Source: Chamaea fasciata (taxonomy: Eukaryota; Chordata; Aves; Passeriformes; Sylviidae). From it: DNA of 64,000 nt. Where the stretch lies: assembly GCA_029207755.1 (NCBI GenBank), contig JARCOQ010000006.1, positions 25,440,022 through 25,504,021 of the forward strand, given 5' to 3'. Both the position numbers and the translations under genes were made by a program. This document shows positions 28,101 to 43,100 of this stretch, in pieces (positions within the stretch are counted from its first letter, which is position 1; each line of letters begins with the position of its first letter). Under the pieces are notes generated by a model that saw only the letters and a program-made list of their open reading frames with translations, did not search any database and was not told the origin of the DNA.

Positions 28101-31100
28101 AAATAAGACTTTCCTGAATTACATAGAGGAAAGAGCAAAACAGAAGGAAGACCTATTTGCCTGAAAGCTTGTCTGATAAAAGATGCTGTGCTTCTTGCAG
28201 TCCTTGCCCTCCTCAAGGTCGTCAGTCACATCATTAAATTATGGAACAGGTTGCTCAGAGTCCCATCCAACCTAATCTAACCTTGAATATTTCCAGGAAT
28301 GGGGTGTCTTCCATTTCTCTGGGTAACCTCTTCCAGTGTATCACCATCCTCTTTGGGAAAAATTTATTCCTTATGTCTAGTCTAAATCTACACTAGTTTA
28401 GTTTCAATATATGTCAAAAAAACCCCAAAACACTTCAACTTGCAGATTTCAGAATAAATTTTCAATGCAGAGAGATTTAATGTCTGTTAAGTGTTAAATG
28501 GAGTAAATTTGAATCTAGAAGCCCCTGGATTAAAAAAGAAAGAGAAAAGGGGGCAGTGGGTTTATAATGTACAAGTTAGGGAATAAAACAGTTTGAAAAA
28601 GGATTTGTGACCAATCATTAGAATAAGAACATTTCCTTCTCTAGTAGTATTCATGTATCTTTCTTTTAGTCAATCACAGAATGGCTGAGCTTGGAAGGGA
28701 CCTCTGGAGGTCAGGTATGGCCACCCATGGCCAATTACCCAGAAGCATATTCAGACAGCTCCAAGGCTGTTTGAGATAATAAAATTATGAGTAAGAATTA
28801 TCATTTTACTTAAAAAAAAAAAATCCAATCATGGAACTAGAAAGTGTTATGTGAGGGGACTGACCACACACTTAATGAATATTTTAAGGAATTGTCACAA
28901 TTTGTCAGGAATTATAGGGTTAGAATGTCTTCAAAAAAAGTCTTATCCAAGTAATAATATTTTAAACTACGTATGTACACAAAAGATGAGACATAATCTG
29001 TCAGATATTGATCCAGCACAACTCTAATACACTGAATAAAGTCTACATAATTTAGCATTGGTTTATTATTGCTCCAGTTTACTAGAACAGCTTTCCACAT
29101 CTACCAAAGCTCTGTTTTCAGTAAATTTCAGTAATGAGTCGCAATTCTCAAAAAATTAAATGAAATGTGAAAAGCTGCTATCATTCTGCCTCACCTACAA
29201 GATTAATAGAACACTGTGGCCATGGAAAACATGAATAGATTCAAGGTAGGAAAGAGCATTTTACATTCTGTTGAATGGGTCTACAAATCTAGATTGAATT
29301 AATGAGTCCAAGTTCTTCCTCTTTGGCATGGAATTTGTTTCACTAAATGTCATGTTTATCCTTGGAGAAGATGAAGTTTCATTCAGAAGTTCAAATTTTT
29401 AATGTAGGTATGACAGAAGGATTCTGGGTTTTGTTTGTTATGTTAAGCAAATAAAACGTTAAGCTGAGCTTCCATTATTCCTCTCGGATAAATAGTTATA
29501 GAGTAATTTAAAAAAAAATTAGATCATGTAAAAACAAGAGATTTTTTGTCCAGCAGCTTGACTGCTCAGTTGTCAAGTATTCAAGATCTTTATACCAAAG
29601 ACATTGAGTGAAAAGTACCAAGAAAGACAAAAGGCCTGGCAGCAACAACAGCCTTGCCCAGCCCTTTCAGAAATTCATGCACAGCAGATGCTACTGCAGA
29701 GGAAAGAATGAAAAAGAGCTACTGGTTTCAGTGAACCACCAGTGACACAGCCTCCAAGAAAAGGCGCAGCAGTCACGGGAAAAAAGAACAGTAGATTTTT
29801 AAAAACAAGTAACTTGGTAGACAGCTGTGATTTTACACTGATACTAGACCAGAACAAGCAGGTGAAGTAAAATTCCCCTGTACTCCTCTGAGCACAAGCT
29901 CTTGAAATTTATTATATTTGCTATATCATCCTAGCGCAGCTAAGAAAGACAAATTATTCCACTATATTTTCACAGAATGACAGAACAACTCCACTACTGC
30001 CTTTGTCAAATTTCAGAGCTGAACAGACCATGCTTTTCTGACCACCATTTCATCAACAAAGAATGTGGACTTCCAAGTATTACGAAAGTGGGTTTCTTCA
30101 ACTGAGTATCATGTCAAAATACATTCTTCCAACATGATGTTCTGAACCTCCACAGTACGCCCATCCTCAGCAGCATAGCCTCTAGCACACACCACAACAG
30201 ATGTGAGACTGACTGCTGTTCTGTTCTATACCTGTGTGAACAGAAAAACTAATTGCCAGAGACTGCATTTAAATTCACTGTAGTGAAATTTGGGACTCAG
30301 TCAGAAGTCTCTGAATAAACATATATATCCTGACATAAAGAGGCAAACAGCTTAGTAGTAGTCCCATCTGGTTGTAAACTGTGAAACCTAAGACTTGAAA
30401 AATCCTATTAAGCTCTTAGCATTACAAACAAATTTAACATTTTTTGTACTAGAGGAAAACATAAGAACTGCTAAGAATACATGTGGCACAACTTGAGCAC
30501 CAGCCATAATTAGTCCAAAGCCTTTCAGACAATGCTTGGAAATGGCAGCTTTATGTGATGTTGCATCATGCATCACACAATACGTTCCATGAGTTGTGCT
30601 ATGAAAAAAATGGAAAACCACATAATCTGTGGAATTAGAATTGGCAAGTGTTCAGGAAAATTGCTTCCGTTTTGTGAAATGGGCAGAATAGAATAAACTT
30701 CAATGTTGCTTCAGATTCAAGGTTTATACGTTCCAAAGAGACAGACTGTAAAATGAAGGGTCTGGAAGGGAAGCTGTATGGGGAATGTCTGAGGTCAGTT
30801 GGTTACCTCAGGAGGGTTAGCAGAGGGGAAGACACTGATCTCTTCAATCTTGTGACCAGTGACAAGACTCAAGGGAATGGTATGAAGTGTCAGGGCAAGT
30901 TCAGGTTAGGAAACAGGGAAGGTTTTTCACCCAGAGATGGCTGGGAACTGGACCAGGCTCCCCAGGGAAGTGGTCACAGCATCAAGCCTGTCTGAGTTCA
31001 AGAAGTATTTGGACAATATTCTCAGGCACAGGGTGAGATTGTTGGGGTGTCCTGTGTAGGGCCGAGAGTTGGACTCAGTGATGCTGATGGGTCCCTTCCA

Positions 31101-34100
31101 ACTCAGTATATTCTATGATTCTATAAAGCTTTATTAGGATGCTATATAAAGCTAAAGCATAAAGATAACACAAGTATTTTTTAGATACACTAAACTAGAT
31201 AGAGGAGTATAAAATTATTGCGTGTTAGAATGGCAGGCAGTCCATTTACAGGTGGTCTTCAGCTCAGGGCATCTGTTAGAATGGATGTCAAGTATCCCTG
31301 CAGTGCAAGACTCTACAAAGTGCTGACTCCCTAACCCAGGGTTTTATCCTCTTGGGTACTTTGACAAAGGTACAAAGAACATACATGTCAGTATGTGCAG
31401 TGGAGAAAAGCAAACAGAAAAGACACTTCTTAACTCAGTTTGGCAATCAGACACTGGCAAAAGATGGCCTTATATACCATCAGATTTGCCTCTTCCTAGT
31501 AAGACACAGTTGTGAGTATCAGAGCAGCTGAACATTTTTTTTATCCAAGTTATATTTTGTATCAATTATTCCACAATTTATTGCATGCAATAAGACACTT
31601 AGAGGCTATTTCTTTTTCTGAGTTCCATAAATAAACCCTCTCTTCAACAGTTTGCTGTTCTGAGATGCCCAAGTTAAATACATCCCCTTGTCTAACTTAC
31701 AGCATTTATTGTAGAATGCAAATAAATGAAGATGATTTTTCCTGTATTTCCTAAGTTTGCTTTATTGCTTTAGGAAGAAACAGAGTATTACATTGCCAAA
31801 CAATTCTGAGCCTCAGCAATAACTGTAAATTCAAGTACTGAGACCTGGCAAAACACCATTATCTTTTCAAAACACTTTTTTAATAGCAATCATGAAATGT
31901 TTATAAAGTGGTGAAAGTACCTAGATTTTAGTGAAATTCTGTTCCTGACATAGTTCACAAAATTTTGTTACCTCTTTTCTCTGTGAACCATTTCCACACT
32001 AGGTCTAACATTCCAGTGATCAGTGATAGTTCACATCTAACTCCAGCACTCCAGTTGTCCTAAGAAATTCATCAAAGCTACAAACTACTGACCTTACCCT
32101 AAACCCATCTGATTGCAGGCCAGTTGGCTTAGGTTTTCTTGCCACTCATCAGCACAAACATGGTTATCAGCAGCTGACCTGTGAACAGTCAGAAGCATCA
32201 AGGAATTCGTGTTTGTAGACAGTGTAACTGGAAAGAAAAAAGGAAGAAAACTTCAGTATTATTTCAAATAGTTTTATAGATGGAAAACTAAAAACAAACA
32301 ACTACATTCAAGATTCTCCCAAGTTGCTGGCACTTTTCCTAGCTCTACATGCTGAATAGCTATGCAATTTAAAACCAAGGCAAGTGTAGTTATCAGAACC
32401 TTGCTAAGAGCAAACAGCATGAGACACTGAACAGCAAAGGCTTCAAGAGGGTAAAAATAAACCCAAAAACTTCTAATTCACCAGCACAGATTTACATGGG
32501 TTGCTGATAGCCTTAATCCAGTTAGATAATCTAGATAGAACGACCATCACCATTTCTTCTCTCTTAATCTGTATATAAAAGTTCAGGAACTGCTTTTGTC
32601 ACATGGAAAAAAGGATTCTCTAATAGTCCTTCCAAATCTCAACATCCTCTTAATCTCTCCTCTATCCACAATACTTTCCAGATTACACCATCATCTACAC
32701 ATTTTCTTGCTATATCACTTTTCTTATATCTTTGCGCTGTGACACTTCACACTGAGCTTTTGCTTTCTCTTTTGCCCACTTCCTTTCATGCTTTCCCAAC
32801 GTCACCCCAGTCTTCTCTTTGCTAATAGAGGGAGCACCTCTCCACCACTGTATTCTGAATTAAATCACCAGGGATTACTACCGTAACCCAAACACCACTT
32901 TGAGGCACCACACAGCAGAAACTTACCACAGTCCCATTCATCTGAGCTGTCACTACAGTCCGGCTGCCCATCACACCAGAGTTCACGTGGCACACATTCA
33001 TGGTTGGCACATTCAAGTTCATTCTCTTCACAAAATGCTGCAAAGACAAAAACATGCTTCCTCCTGAGAAGACATGATCAAAGTGAAATTCACATTGAGA
33101 CGAAAAAGGAGGGTGAAAGTAGGTACATATCAGATTTATAGAAAAAGTAAGTGAGACGTTTGCAACAAAATTCAGCATGGATACCACTGCTGCCATACAG
33201 TGACAGAGGGCATTGCAATTCAGAGGGAAGGAAGAGTGTCTACAGATGGAAGATCTGTGATTACCTAGTATCATTTGTGGTCCTGTTACATGAAACCTGT
33301 CTAAGGCCCTCAGAAACTGTAAGAGAAGATACTGTTCCATGCTTTTTAGCCAAATGATTCAAATTTGCTTAATTCTTCATGGTTTGTGAAAAAATTATTT
33401 TACCACAATGAATATCTATTTCATCCACAGCACTGATACATTAATTTTTGAATTTGCCTTTGCTTTTGAAATTTATATATCTATTTTTACCTCCACTTTA
33501 GAGTTAGAGAACTGCTGGACAGACAGACATGGTCCAGTTCACAGCTGGTATCCTTACGTACGGATTTCCAGAGTCTGTTCAGTATGGGAACCATAAGAGC
33601 TTCCATTTGCAAATGACTTCCAGTTTTCCTCTAACAACCTCCCTTCCAAAAGGCAGGTGTGAAGAAGTACAGTACCTTCCTCACTAACACACTTCCAGTT
33701 TCTATAAACCCCATCATTAGGGAATTCTGAGACCTGGGGAAGGGCAGAGAGGGACTGAATACATGGGAGGGAGCTGCATTCAGTTGTGCCCATGTTTGGC
33801 TGAAGTACAGCATTTATACTGCCATACAATCCAAGCATTTATTTGCAACATTAGTACAAAAAGTGCACCCCACAGTGAAATACATACAGATAGAGCAGGC
33901 AGCGCTGTCTGCCCCTGATCCTTCTGCTCAGGAAAAAAAGCATGCAAAACCAGAAAAAGCACTTCACCTCCACCTTCCAGAGAGTAAAATAATGCAAAAA
34001 CTGGAAACCCTTCGCTGGGAAAACTTTGCTGTCATTTTAGAATATTCAAGCCCCAACTCAAAAGAAGAGAGGAAATATACTCTGGTAATTATAAACTAGC

Positions 34101-37100
34101 TGAACCTTAGCTCTTTGGCAATCTTTTCTATGTCATGATCTTAATGTGTGATCACAAGGAAACCACTTTAATACCACCTCCACTCTTTAGGTTACAGCAC
34201 AGAGCTTGGAAATTAAATGGTATAACCTTTACAATGAAAAGCAGATTAAGAAATGTTTTGTGAGTTTCAGCTTCCCAAAAAGAAACCAAGTTTGATCTAC
34301 GATACATGCAGGCTGCTGTTCATTTTGGCAAACATATTCATAGGTTTCACTTAGCACATAAAATGTGCCCACTATTCTGCTCCTACCAAGAGAACTCCAG
34401 AGACTCAGGAGCAACTTCTTTTAAATCGCAAAATTATGTCCAAACATCACAGCAAAAATGAAGAAATTTACTTTCTCAGAGAATGAAAATTTGCAGTTTT
34501 CAACCAACTTTACCAACCAGTGATCCCTCCTTTCTTGTGCAGACTTTCTCCCAAGCAGATAACGTCTTATCTACTTCCTTGTCTTCGGAACATGCTCACA
34601 GACCAGGTTTTCTCAAGAGAAGAGAATTCAGAGTACCACTAATATATTAATGAAAGTGGAGCTGACATCTCAGGGCACTCACTCCCAGCTCAGTATGCAG
34701 GATGGGAGCCTACAAAGCAGCTGGTGTTTGCAGATGTTCCACCACTTCCCATCCGATTCTCAGATGAAGACAGTGGAAACAGAACTGAGGGCAGCCCCTG
34801 CAGGGGACCAGGGGGCCTGCTGCACACTGCCAGCATTTTGAACAGACTTAACACTGCGCACATGGACAGTGTGCCCATGCCTCCAGTGTACTGTAATGAG
34901 GTTTGTATCTTCATTATTACCACAGTTTGGATTGTAGAAACAATCTGTGGAGCCAAGTAGGGAGGCAGAAGCTAAGAAATGTCAATCAGGAAAGAAACTA
35001 AATAAGGAAGCGAGACATACGACATTTACCAAAAAACAGATCAGAAGTAAAATCAAGGAAAAAATGAGCAGTGAGCAGCTATGAGCTATGCCTGTATGAA
35101 ATGTAGCTGAGGAAACTCGGGAAAAGAAGTCAAAAAATCTACAAGGAATCAAGGTGCAAAGATACAAGAAAAAGGAAGGAGAACGAGAAAAAGAAAAAAA
35201 AGAAAATGAGGACAAGAGTGACCAAACAGACAGCAAAGATCCAAGGATGTGAACAACAGAGGACGCAAGATGAGGAAAGAGAGAAATTGGTGCCATAGAC
35301 AAACTGAAAAGGAAACTGAGGGAATCACTAAGTCTTTCTGCCTATAGAAAGCATAAAGCAGTTTTACTTTGATTTTATTTTGCACCCCACCATCCCAGAT
35401 ATGTGATCAGCCTTTTAAGGGAGTAACAAACTGCATGAGTCCTTACAGCAATTCTTTTCATCCATCATGTCAGGGCAGTCTGGGAAACCATCACAGATCA
35501 TAGTGTGTTTGATGCACAGCTTCTTCAAAGGACACTCCCAAAGACCTCTTTCTCTACAACCTGGAGACAGAGAAGCACAGTTCTGAAACACCTGCATGCA
35601 ATATTGAGTCAACTGTTTTCTTCCCTAGAGGTCCTGAAATACACCAAATATTTTCACTTGCAATATAAATTTCAGAAGGTATCAACAATAGTTACTAATG
35701 AAGAAATGGAAATAAGATTGGCACAGTGCACACTTGATAAATGGATCTAAATATTGTAAAACTTCATAATACTTCAGTGCTTTTAAAATAATAATTGTCT
35801 TATGATTATATATTATACATAACTATAATGATTTAGGCATTAGCTCAATTAGCTCAAAACCCATACACCACTGTTCTTGAAATACATTTACTAGTAATAG
35901 TAAGAACTTTTCTAATCCTGAAGTCTGTAGAAATTCCTTGGTCTTTCAAAAGCAAATCCTATAAAGCATGGAATCTCCATGAAACACTGTAGAAATACAT
36001 ACTTTTTTTCAGCTGTGATGATGCAGAATCTAACACAGAATCACAATGAAAGGTAGAAAGAGAAGTAATACAAAACTATATCAAAGTGCTTTGACAGTAA
36101 AATTCCTGTTGGTCAGCCAGAGAAAATTAAGCATAGCCCAAGCTATGTTTTAGAAAACAGTTTTCTCTTGTTTTATTCCACTTTTTATTCCCATCAACTA
36201 ATGAAGTATTTTATTGTGATACCAGTTTAAATACTTGGACATACTAATGTCCTTCATGTCTGAAACTCTGGTTTTATAGGAAGCCATAAAAATGATGTGT
36301 TGTCCTGACTAAACCAGATTATTTGATTACCTTGTTTGGCCTGTTTTATAGATGAAACCTTTCATTTTAATCTAAGGGCAAATTCAGTTGATAGCCCTGA
36401 TGTTCATACATGCAAATGTATGCAAAAGTTCAGGTATAAATTTAAAAAACAGTATTTAAAAACAGTATTTAAAGCAGCATCTCTCTTTGCCTGGACCTGG
36501 AACTGTGAAAGTGTATCAGCAGTAAGTTACTAAGCACATATGTATTTTCAAAGAAGTTTTAATTCAGAAGTACATACTTTCAAAATACGAACCAGAGAAT
36601 CCCTACTGGATTACTAGAAAATTCTATTCAGGTTTTAACTGTACCTGAATGTGTGGAGTGCTTGATTTTATTTAGATTTGAAAAAACATGTAAATAAATG
36701 TTAAAACTGAGAGAAATAAATAGCCTTAACCTTTGAAACAAATTCCTCATGATCAAATAACTTTCTTGGGTATCAGCACTTTCCAGGTTTCCTTCTTTAC
36801 AATATTTGTGATAACTATTAATGAAAAACTAATTGAAATCAAACAAAACCTCTATGTTATATAGAACAAGGAATGCCATGTTAGGATCTTGATATGAATA
36901 TAAAATAAAGAAAACTTAACCCCCCCTCATAATTTATAAACCTTGAAAATTTTCATCAGTGTTTACAATTCATTAAATACATATTTGCGTTTCCTCTTCA
37001 TCGCACATTACAGTGTTACACTGTGAAATGTACCAGGACTCTCCAAAACTAATCACAAAGACAAATACAGACAATTCCGTATGAAAAATTCACTACTTAC

Positions 37101-40100
37101 TGAATCCAGTGTTCAAATACACTGTTTTGTTGGTAGAGATCATCTACCATTTGTGGTATTTATATTTCATCTCTAATTGTTTTTGTGACATGCGTTTTTA
37201 ATTCAATGAAATGGAAGTCAAAATAGAGGTAGGAAAACTTGTCTATATATACATTACTCCCATCTCAAAAATACATTTTGACAAGAGATATGGTTTCATA
37301 TATGATCTCATCTTCATTCTTCTTCATAATATGAAGGAAGTTACCAATTGTTATATTTCCCACGCAATTATCATTAAATCATTAACATGAAGACCACCAC
37401 ATTTTTCTCTCACCTAAAATACTACAGGTCCAAACCCAGATTGCAGAAAATAGTGAATTCAGTATTGGTTATGAATGTTATGTCCTCAATTTCTTTAGTA
37501 GGTGTAGGACCCTCTTCTGTTCCCTGCCAGAGGCATTGTTCAGCAGCCAGCAATTTAATGCATTCAATTACAACCAACAAATACCACAAACTCTCGTGAC
37601 ATCTTTCATAATAATATTTTGGAAATTACCTTCCCTATGGTTTATTGCACTTGGAAGTCTCACTTCCAGTAATCTCAGTCAAATTTTCTCCCCACATCCC
37701 AGTGTAAATGGCACTGATGATTTCACTGCAATTGCATGGCTGAGATGTCCCCTCACAAAGACCATGTGAAAGTATGTCAGGGATTGCTAACAGGAGACCA
37801 TGTATGCTGAATACAGCTCTACTCTGTGTGGGGAGAGTATACCTCAGTCCCTTTGGACTGCTCTAACTTACAGTTTTTGGCCAGAGTAGTCTAAGCATAA
37901 GAAAGCTGGTCTTTTCCGGCCTCCCTCTCCCTGCACTGTAAAGCTGTTCCATGTCTATCATTTAAAGCACTTCAAATACAAGGGTTTCAAAAGAAGCATT
38001 CAGTGATTTTTAATGCTAGAAAACCAATTCAAAAGGATAAAGCTAATAAAATCTGAGCTATCCATTTATACATGGAGAGATCATCAAGTTTTGTTTTTTT
38101 CCTGCACACATGGAATATGAATAAGTCAGACACAGTTGCTTCTGGAGCTTTACAAGGACTTTTTGTTCTTCAGTAACAGTATTAGCCCTGGTCAATGTAA
38201 TGTCACTCTGACAGTGGTAATTTCCTAGCTGATACAGTCTTCTGTATTTATAGAAACTGATAAGAATTCTGCTGATTGCTTGTGACATTCTGTCTAGACT
38301 TGAGAGATCCACTTGAGAAATGAATGTTACATATTAGAACAATATTTCATATGTTGATGTCTAGGAGAATAAAATTATCCTAAAAGACAAATAACATAAC
38401 TCTAAGGAGTTCAAAATTGGTGGCAACAAAAACATTTGGCAGGGAGGACAATTTAGACAATTGATTCAAGGTAAAAGAGACGTCAAACTCTGAAAGAGCC
38501 ACCGTGATCATCAGCTCTGACTTTCCTTTATAATCCAAACAAAAGAATGACCTAATGTGAAATCATATTTCAGAGAACATATCCTTTTCTTTCCTTTCTT
38601 TCTTTTTTACAGGAATGGGGGACGGGAAAGAAAGAAAGAGGAGAGAAAATACAAGCATGGTCTGGAAACTCCCAGAGACTGAGAATATATCACACATTGG
38701 GGATAAATAAACCCTTGGCTACTGTAAACATTAAAACAATCTGCTTTTTAAAGAGAAGCATTTTATAGGTGTGCCAAGATTGAATTTTAGCCTAGCTTCA
38801 GCTTTCTGGTGTTGGATTTTATTTTGTAAAATAAAATACTCTCAGAGGAGTAGAAATTCTCTTATTGCCACAGTTTTGTTGTTCACATAAACTTTGCTTC
38901 CCTCTTAACCCATTCTCAGATACAAAAAAAAAGCCCACAAAAGGTTGTGCACCTTAACCCTACTCTGTTGGAATGTTTTCCAATCCTTTGCTCATAAGCA
39001 CACCTCTTCTCTAAATCCTTAGTAGTGTATAATTATTCTCTTTGCCTCTAGGTATGCATGCAGATCTCCCTGAAGGCTACAGCTTAGTTAATTAAGAAAT
39101 ATTTAGAACTCCCTTGACTTTCTGAAATTGTCCTGCCAGCATATGTAGTGACCAAGAGACTTCTTGATTATTTCAGGCTCAATACATCCCCTTAAGTTAA
39201 AAGTCAAAAGCATCTATACTAAAAGCAAACTCAAAAACATATTGGAGAATAAACTTTGAGGGTTTATGCTTGTACTTGTAACTTGAGGTTAACCAATCTG
39301 AAAAAAAACCCCATGCAGAATACACTTCAGCAACACAATATATCATAATGACATCTTTTGTCTATACGTCCTAATGAGCACATTATCATGGAGAAATTTA
39401 AATCTGCATTTACAGATTCAAGATTTAATCTGCCAGGGAGTTACATTTTAGCTCAGTAAAGCCTTCAGCAATATGAAAAGGAACTAGATCTGCAGAATTT
39501 TTTTAGCTTGATTCTTTAATGAATACTCAAACATCCCAGAGTACGGTTATCAGAATCTAAATGATCAGTTATCACAAACTGTATTCATGTTGATTAAGAA
39601 AGATTCTTGCTATAGTATTTTTACTGATACTGTCTTTAAAAAAATTCCAATATTTTTAAACATACAAAAAAAGGGGGCTTATTCTCTGAACTCTCATGCT
39701 ACCATTCAAGTAACTGAATAAAAGATAAAGCTCATTTTCTGATGGCACAGCTACCCTCCATTCCAACTCATTGAGTTTATTTACCACAGCTGTCCTCGTC
39801 ACTGTCATCCTCACAGTCAGCTTGACCGTCACATCTCCTGGAGGCCAGGACACACCTCCCAGAACGGCACTTGAAGTGACTGGGTGAGCATTCTGGCAAT
39901 GACAACCAACAGGGAGAAACAGGACTCCGTAAGATAAAAGCTTCATCAGGACATGGGCACTTATTTATCATCGGGGCTGTTTCGGAAGGGTAAACAACAG
40001 GGGTAGAAGGCTTGTGAGACTGGAACTATGTATCAGGCGAGATTCTTCATGATTGCACCAGGAAGGTGGTGGAACAATGTTTTCCAGAGCTCTCCCTCAC

Positions 40101-43100
40101 ATGCTGCCCTCTATCAAATGTCATTGCCTTGCCAGACCACTGGCATACCATGTTTAGACTGTGGGTATGAATTTTCTAGCTACTCTTCTCACCATCGAGG
40201 ATGGTTATGCACTGAAATAATTGGTGTTACGCACTGTTATAAGAAATTCCCTGGGGAAAGAAAAATAAAAAAAAATTTAAAAAAGAAGAAAAAAAGAAAA
40301 GACAGAGAGGGAGAGATTGGCAATTATGTGCCTATTTCAACCAGGTATAGCTTTCCACGAATTAACCCTTTCACTGCTTCTTCCTCATCTTACAGTACTA
40401 TTTTGGGGCAAAGGAGTGGAACAGAGTTGGCAAATCTTTAAGGAACTCTTTCACTGAGCACTAGCAATTCCCTGGGAAATCCAGTAAGAACCCGAGGGAC
40501 TGGCATGGCTGAGTAGGGAACTCAGTTTGGAATAATTTCCACAGTTTAAATATCATCATTTAAAGAGGAGGTATGAAAAGAACAAACATCAGTGACTTTG
40601 CGAACCCATTTAAATCTTTTATTTGCTATAATATGTATAGGAGATACCTTCTACATCTTCATCTGGTGTTAGACAAGTTTGGTTGTCTGAGTTCTCATCT
40701 GGAAACTGAGTGCAGTCTGTATCTTCTGGCCACTGCAGACCTACAATCCCAAGCACAGCCTCACAGCGTTCCTTAGATTGTACACATAATGTCCTGAGGA
40801 GACAAAGCAGAATTGCACCAAGTAACTGAATGAATGAATGCCTCAGAAATTCACAGATACTTGAAGTTAATAAACCTAGCCAAAGTTAAAGACAAATGTC
40901 AAGAAAAAACATCTGTTGAACAGATGTTTTAATATGGAAAAATACGTGTATCAAAGAACGCTGTCGTTGAAACATTTAGTTACTGTTCTGCAGTTATGTC
41001 ATAAATAGGTTAATAACCAAAGATAACTGCTTATAGACATACTCTTCTCTGTAAGAGATAGCAGAGAAGTTTTTTTAAGAAGCACTAACTGCTCTCCTTC
41101 AGGGAAAAAAAAACCAAAACAAAACAAAAAAACAAAACCACCACATTTTGTGCTAGTACTAGAGATGTCACCTCTTCTGATTGTGCTACATCAGAAACCA
41201 CGTGGTTTCAGAAGGACGAAATATTTAAGCCTGAAAACTAAAGAGTGAAGAATCCCCCAGGGAATTCAATAAAATTAAAACTTTAGGAAAAGCAAAGCTC
41301 AGACCAGCTCTTGAGGCTGTTGTCAGTTACAGCAACAGAATACCTTCTGCATCTCCATCTGGTTTTAGACAAGTTTGGTTGGTCAAATCAGGGAAAGGCA
41401 TGAATATAGTCCTTCTGCAGCATTTTTTTAACCATGTAAAAGATGGGACTCACTGCAAAATTTGTTCAATCCACTGAGATTGAAAATCATCCATCATGTC
41501 TCTCAAAACAACCACTGTCAAATGTTTCAAAATTACGAAGAGAACATTTAGAGAAAAATCCCCTAATGTTTGAAACATTTAATCACTACATTTGTCTGGG
41601 ATCCTAGCTGTAGGCTGAAAAATATTCAACCAAATGATCCCACCATTTGGGTTTCTTTTTCTTTCATGTCCCTTTTAATTTGCCTTTTTGTAATTTGATT
41701 CATATTTACACATCTTTCTTCTAGAGACACTCATTTAATGGAAGGCATTTTTTTCCACTCATTTTCCTTTGACCTTTTGCTGACTGGAACGTCTTTATTT
41801 TCTTGCAATCAGCTTTAGAAAATGCTGTGACTAAAACCAACAAAACGTATCCATACAAGATTAATTTATTATACTTTATGCTCTTTTGAGAAAATAATAC
41901 AGTATTAATCCACCCAAATTTAATTTTGTTTTGAGGAATTAGATGAAGAACTGAAGTTTTTCCACACCAAGCAATTCACCACTGAGTTGAACAACCAGAC
42001 AGAATGCATTGTCAGTCAACCATATTACAGACTCTCTCTCTCCTTTTAGATTTTCCTCAATGTCAAAAAGGTTGACTGATACCACTTTTATAACCTCAGA
42101 TTTCTGAATGCCAGAATTTATATTTGCCAATGACAAAAACCAAAACCCACAACAAAAACGACAATATAGCAGAGACATGTAAGCCGCTTCTGTCCTGTGT
42201 TCTCTGAACACTCAGATCCTTTGGTCAAAACTGACCTTTTCCAAGGTACTATAAGCCCCTTAGTTGTCTGTCTGTGGTGAAAGAATTAGAATCCATTTAA
42301 AGTAGACCTGGACTAGTGTTATCAATGCCTTATCAGACATGAAGAATAATGTTCAAAAATTGAAAACATACTTGATATATCAATGAACGTTACAAATAAC
42401 AGTAAGTTCAGTTCTTTCCAAAAAATCTCTTATCTGTGTTCTTTACTTTGAACAAAACTTTATGAAGACTGTTACAGCTAAAAAACAAAGCATGACAGCC
42501 AAACTAACATAAAGACAACAAAAAGCCTTGCAAAGCAGGGACAGCTGTTTTATACAGGGGGAGTAGAATTAAAATAATTTAGTTATACCGCCTAGAATGA
42601 GAAAACAGATCTATGTGCCTGTAGTTAAAAATCTAATACGTCTCTGATAAGTATATATTATAAAAGAACCAGAATGATAACATTAATGTGCAATTCATGG
42701 TTGTAAAGTACACTTAGACTTAAAAAAAAGTAACATTGAAAAACTGCATTAGCTGAGTTCAGTTTCATATTTACAGGAAAGACAGGTAAAACAATAAATA
42801 TGTCCTGTTAAGCCCAACTAATGACTGATATATTCAAACAAGAGGGCAGGTATTTTGAAAGTCGGCAGCAGATTCTCAGAATATGATTTCAGTGTTGACA
42901 ATGTAACATTTTCTTAGAGCTTCAAATTGTAAAGTAGATTTACATTTATATTGAAATACCAAATTTATTTAATTTTTATTGGGATGAGATTATTTTTGTT
43001 TTCATTTCTAAAACATTTGTAGGTTTTTATATTATAAATCTGAAATTCTTGCTAAAATGTTATTGTTAAGAAACTACTACAGATCTAGTGGGACCTTCAA

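Larger units (their letters stand above)
20299..32097 (-). other. CORIN intron 16 (11.8 kb)
   Basis: Longest intron in the window. Contains a CR1 (22905-23347), an old long CR1 (23476-25615), a poly-A run (26434-26454), an ERV solo LTR (26856-27421), a composite element (27821-28415), a CR1 3' end (28674-28770) and a CR1-X 3' end (30750-31127). 29000-30700 and 31130-32090 show nothing recognisable. Confidence 0.8.

Noticed and set aside
29640..30620. Possible further mobile element or retrocopy in intron 16
   Set aside because: Somewhat less AT-rich and with short frames, but no element terminus, domain or repeat partner in the window could be recognised.
32822..33340. 172-codon - strand frame over CORIN exon 15
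   Set aside because: It reads the exon in the wrong frame. The correct frame gives the six-cysteine LDLRA repeat with good splice sites.
40028..40441. 137-codon + strand frame with a lysine-rich stretch
   Set aside because: The lysines come from an A-rich tract; there are no domain features and it lies antisense in a CORIN intron.
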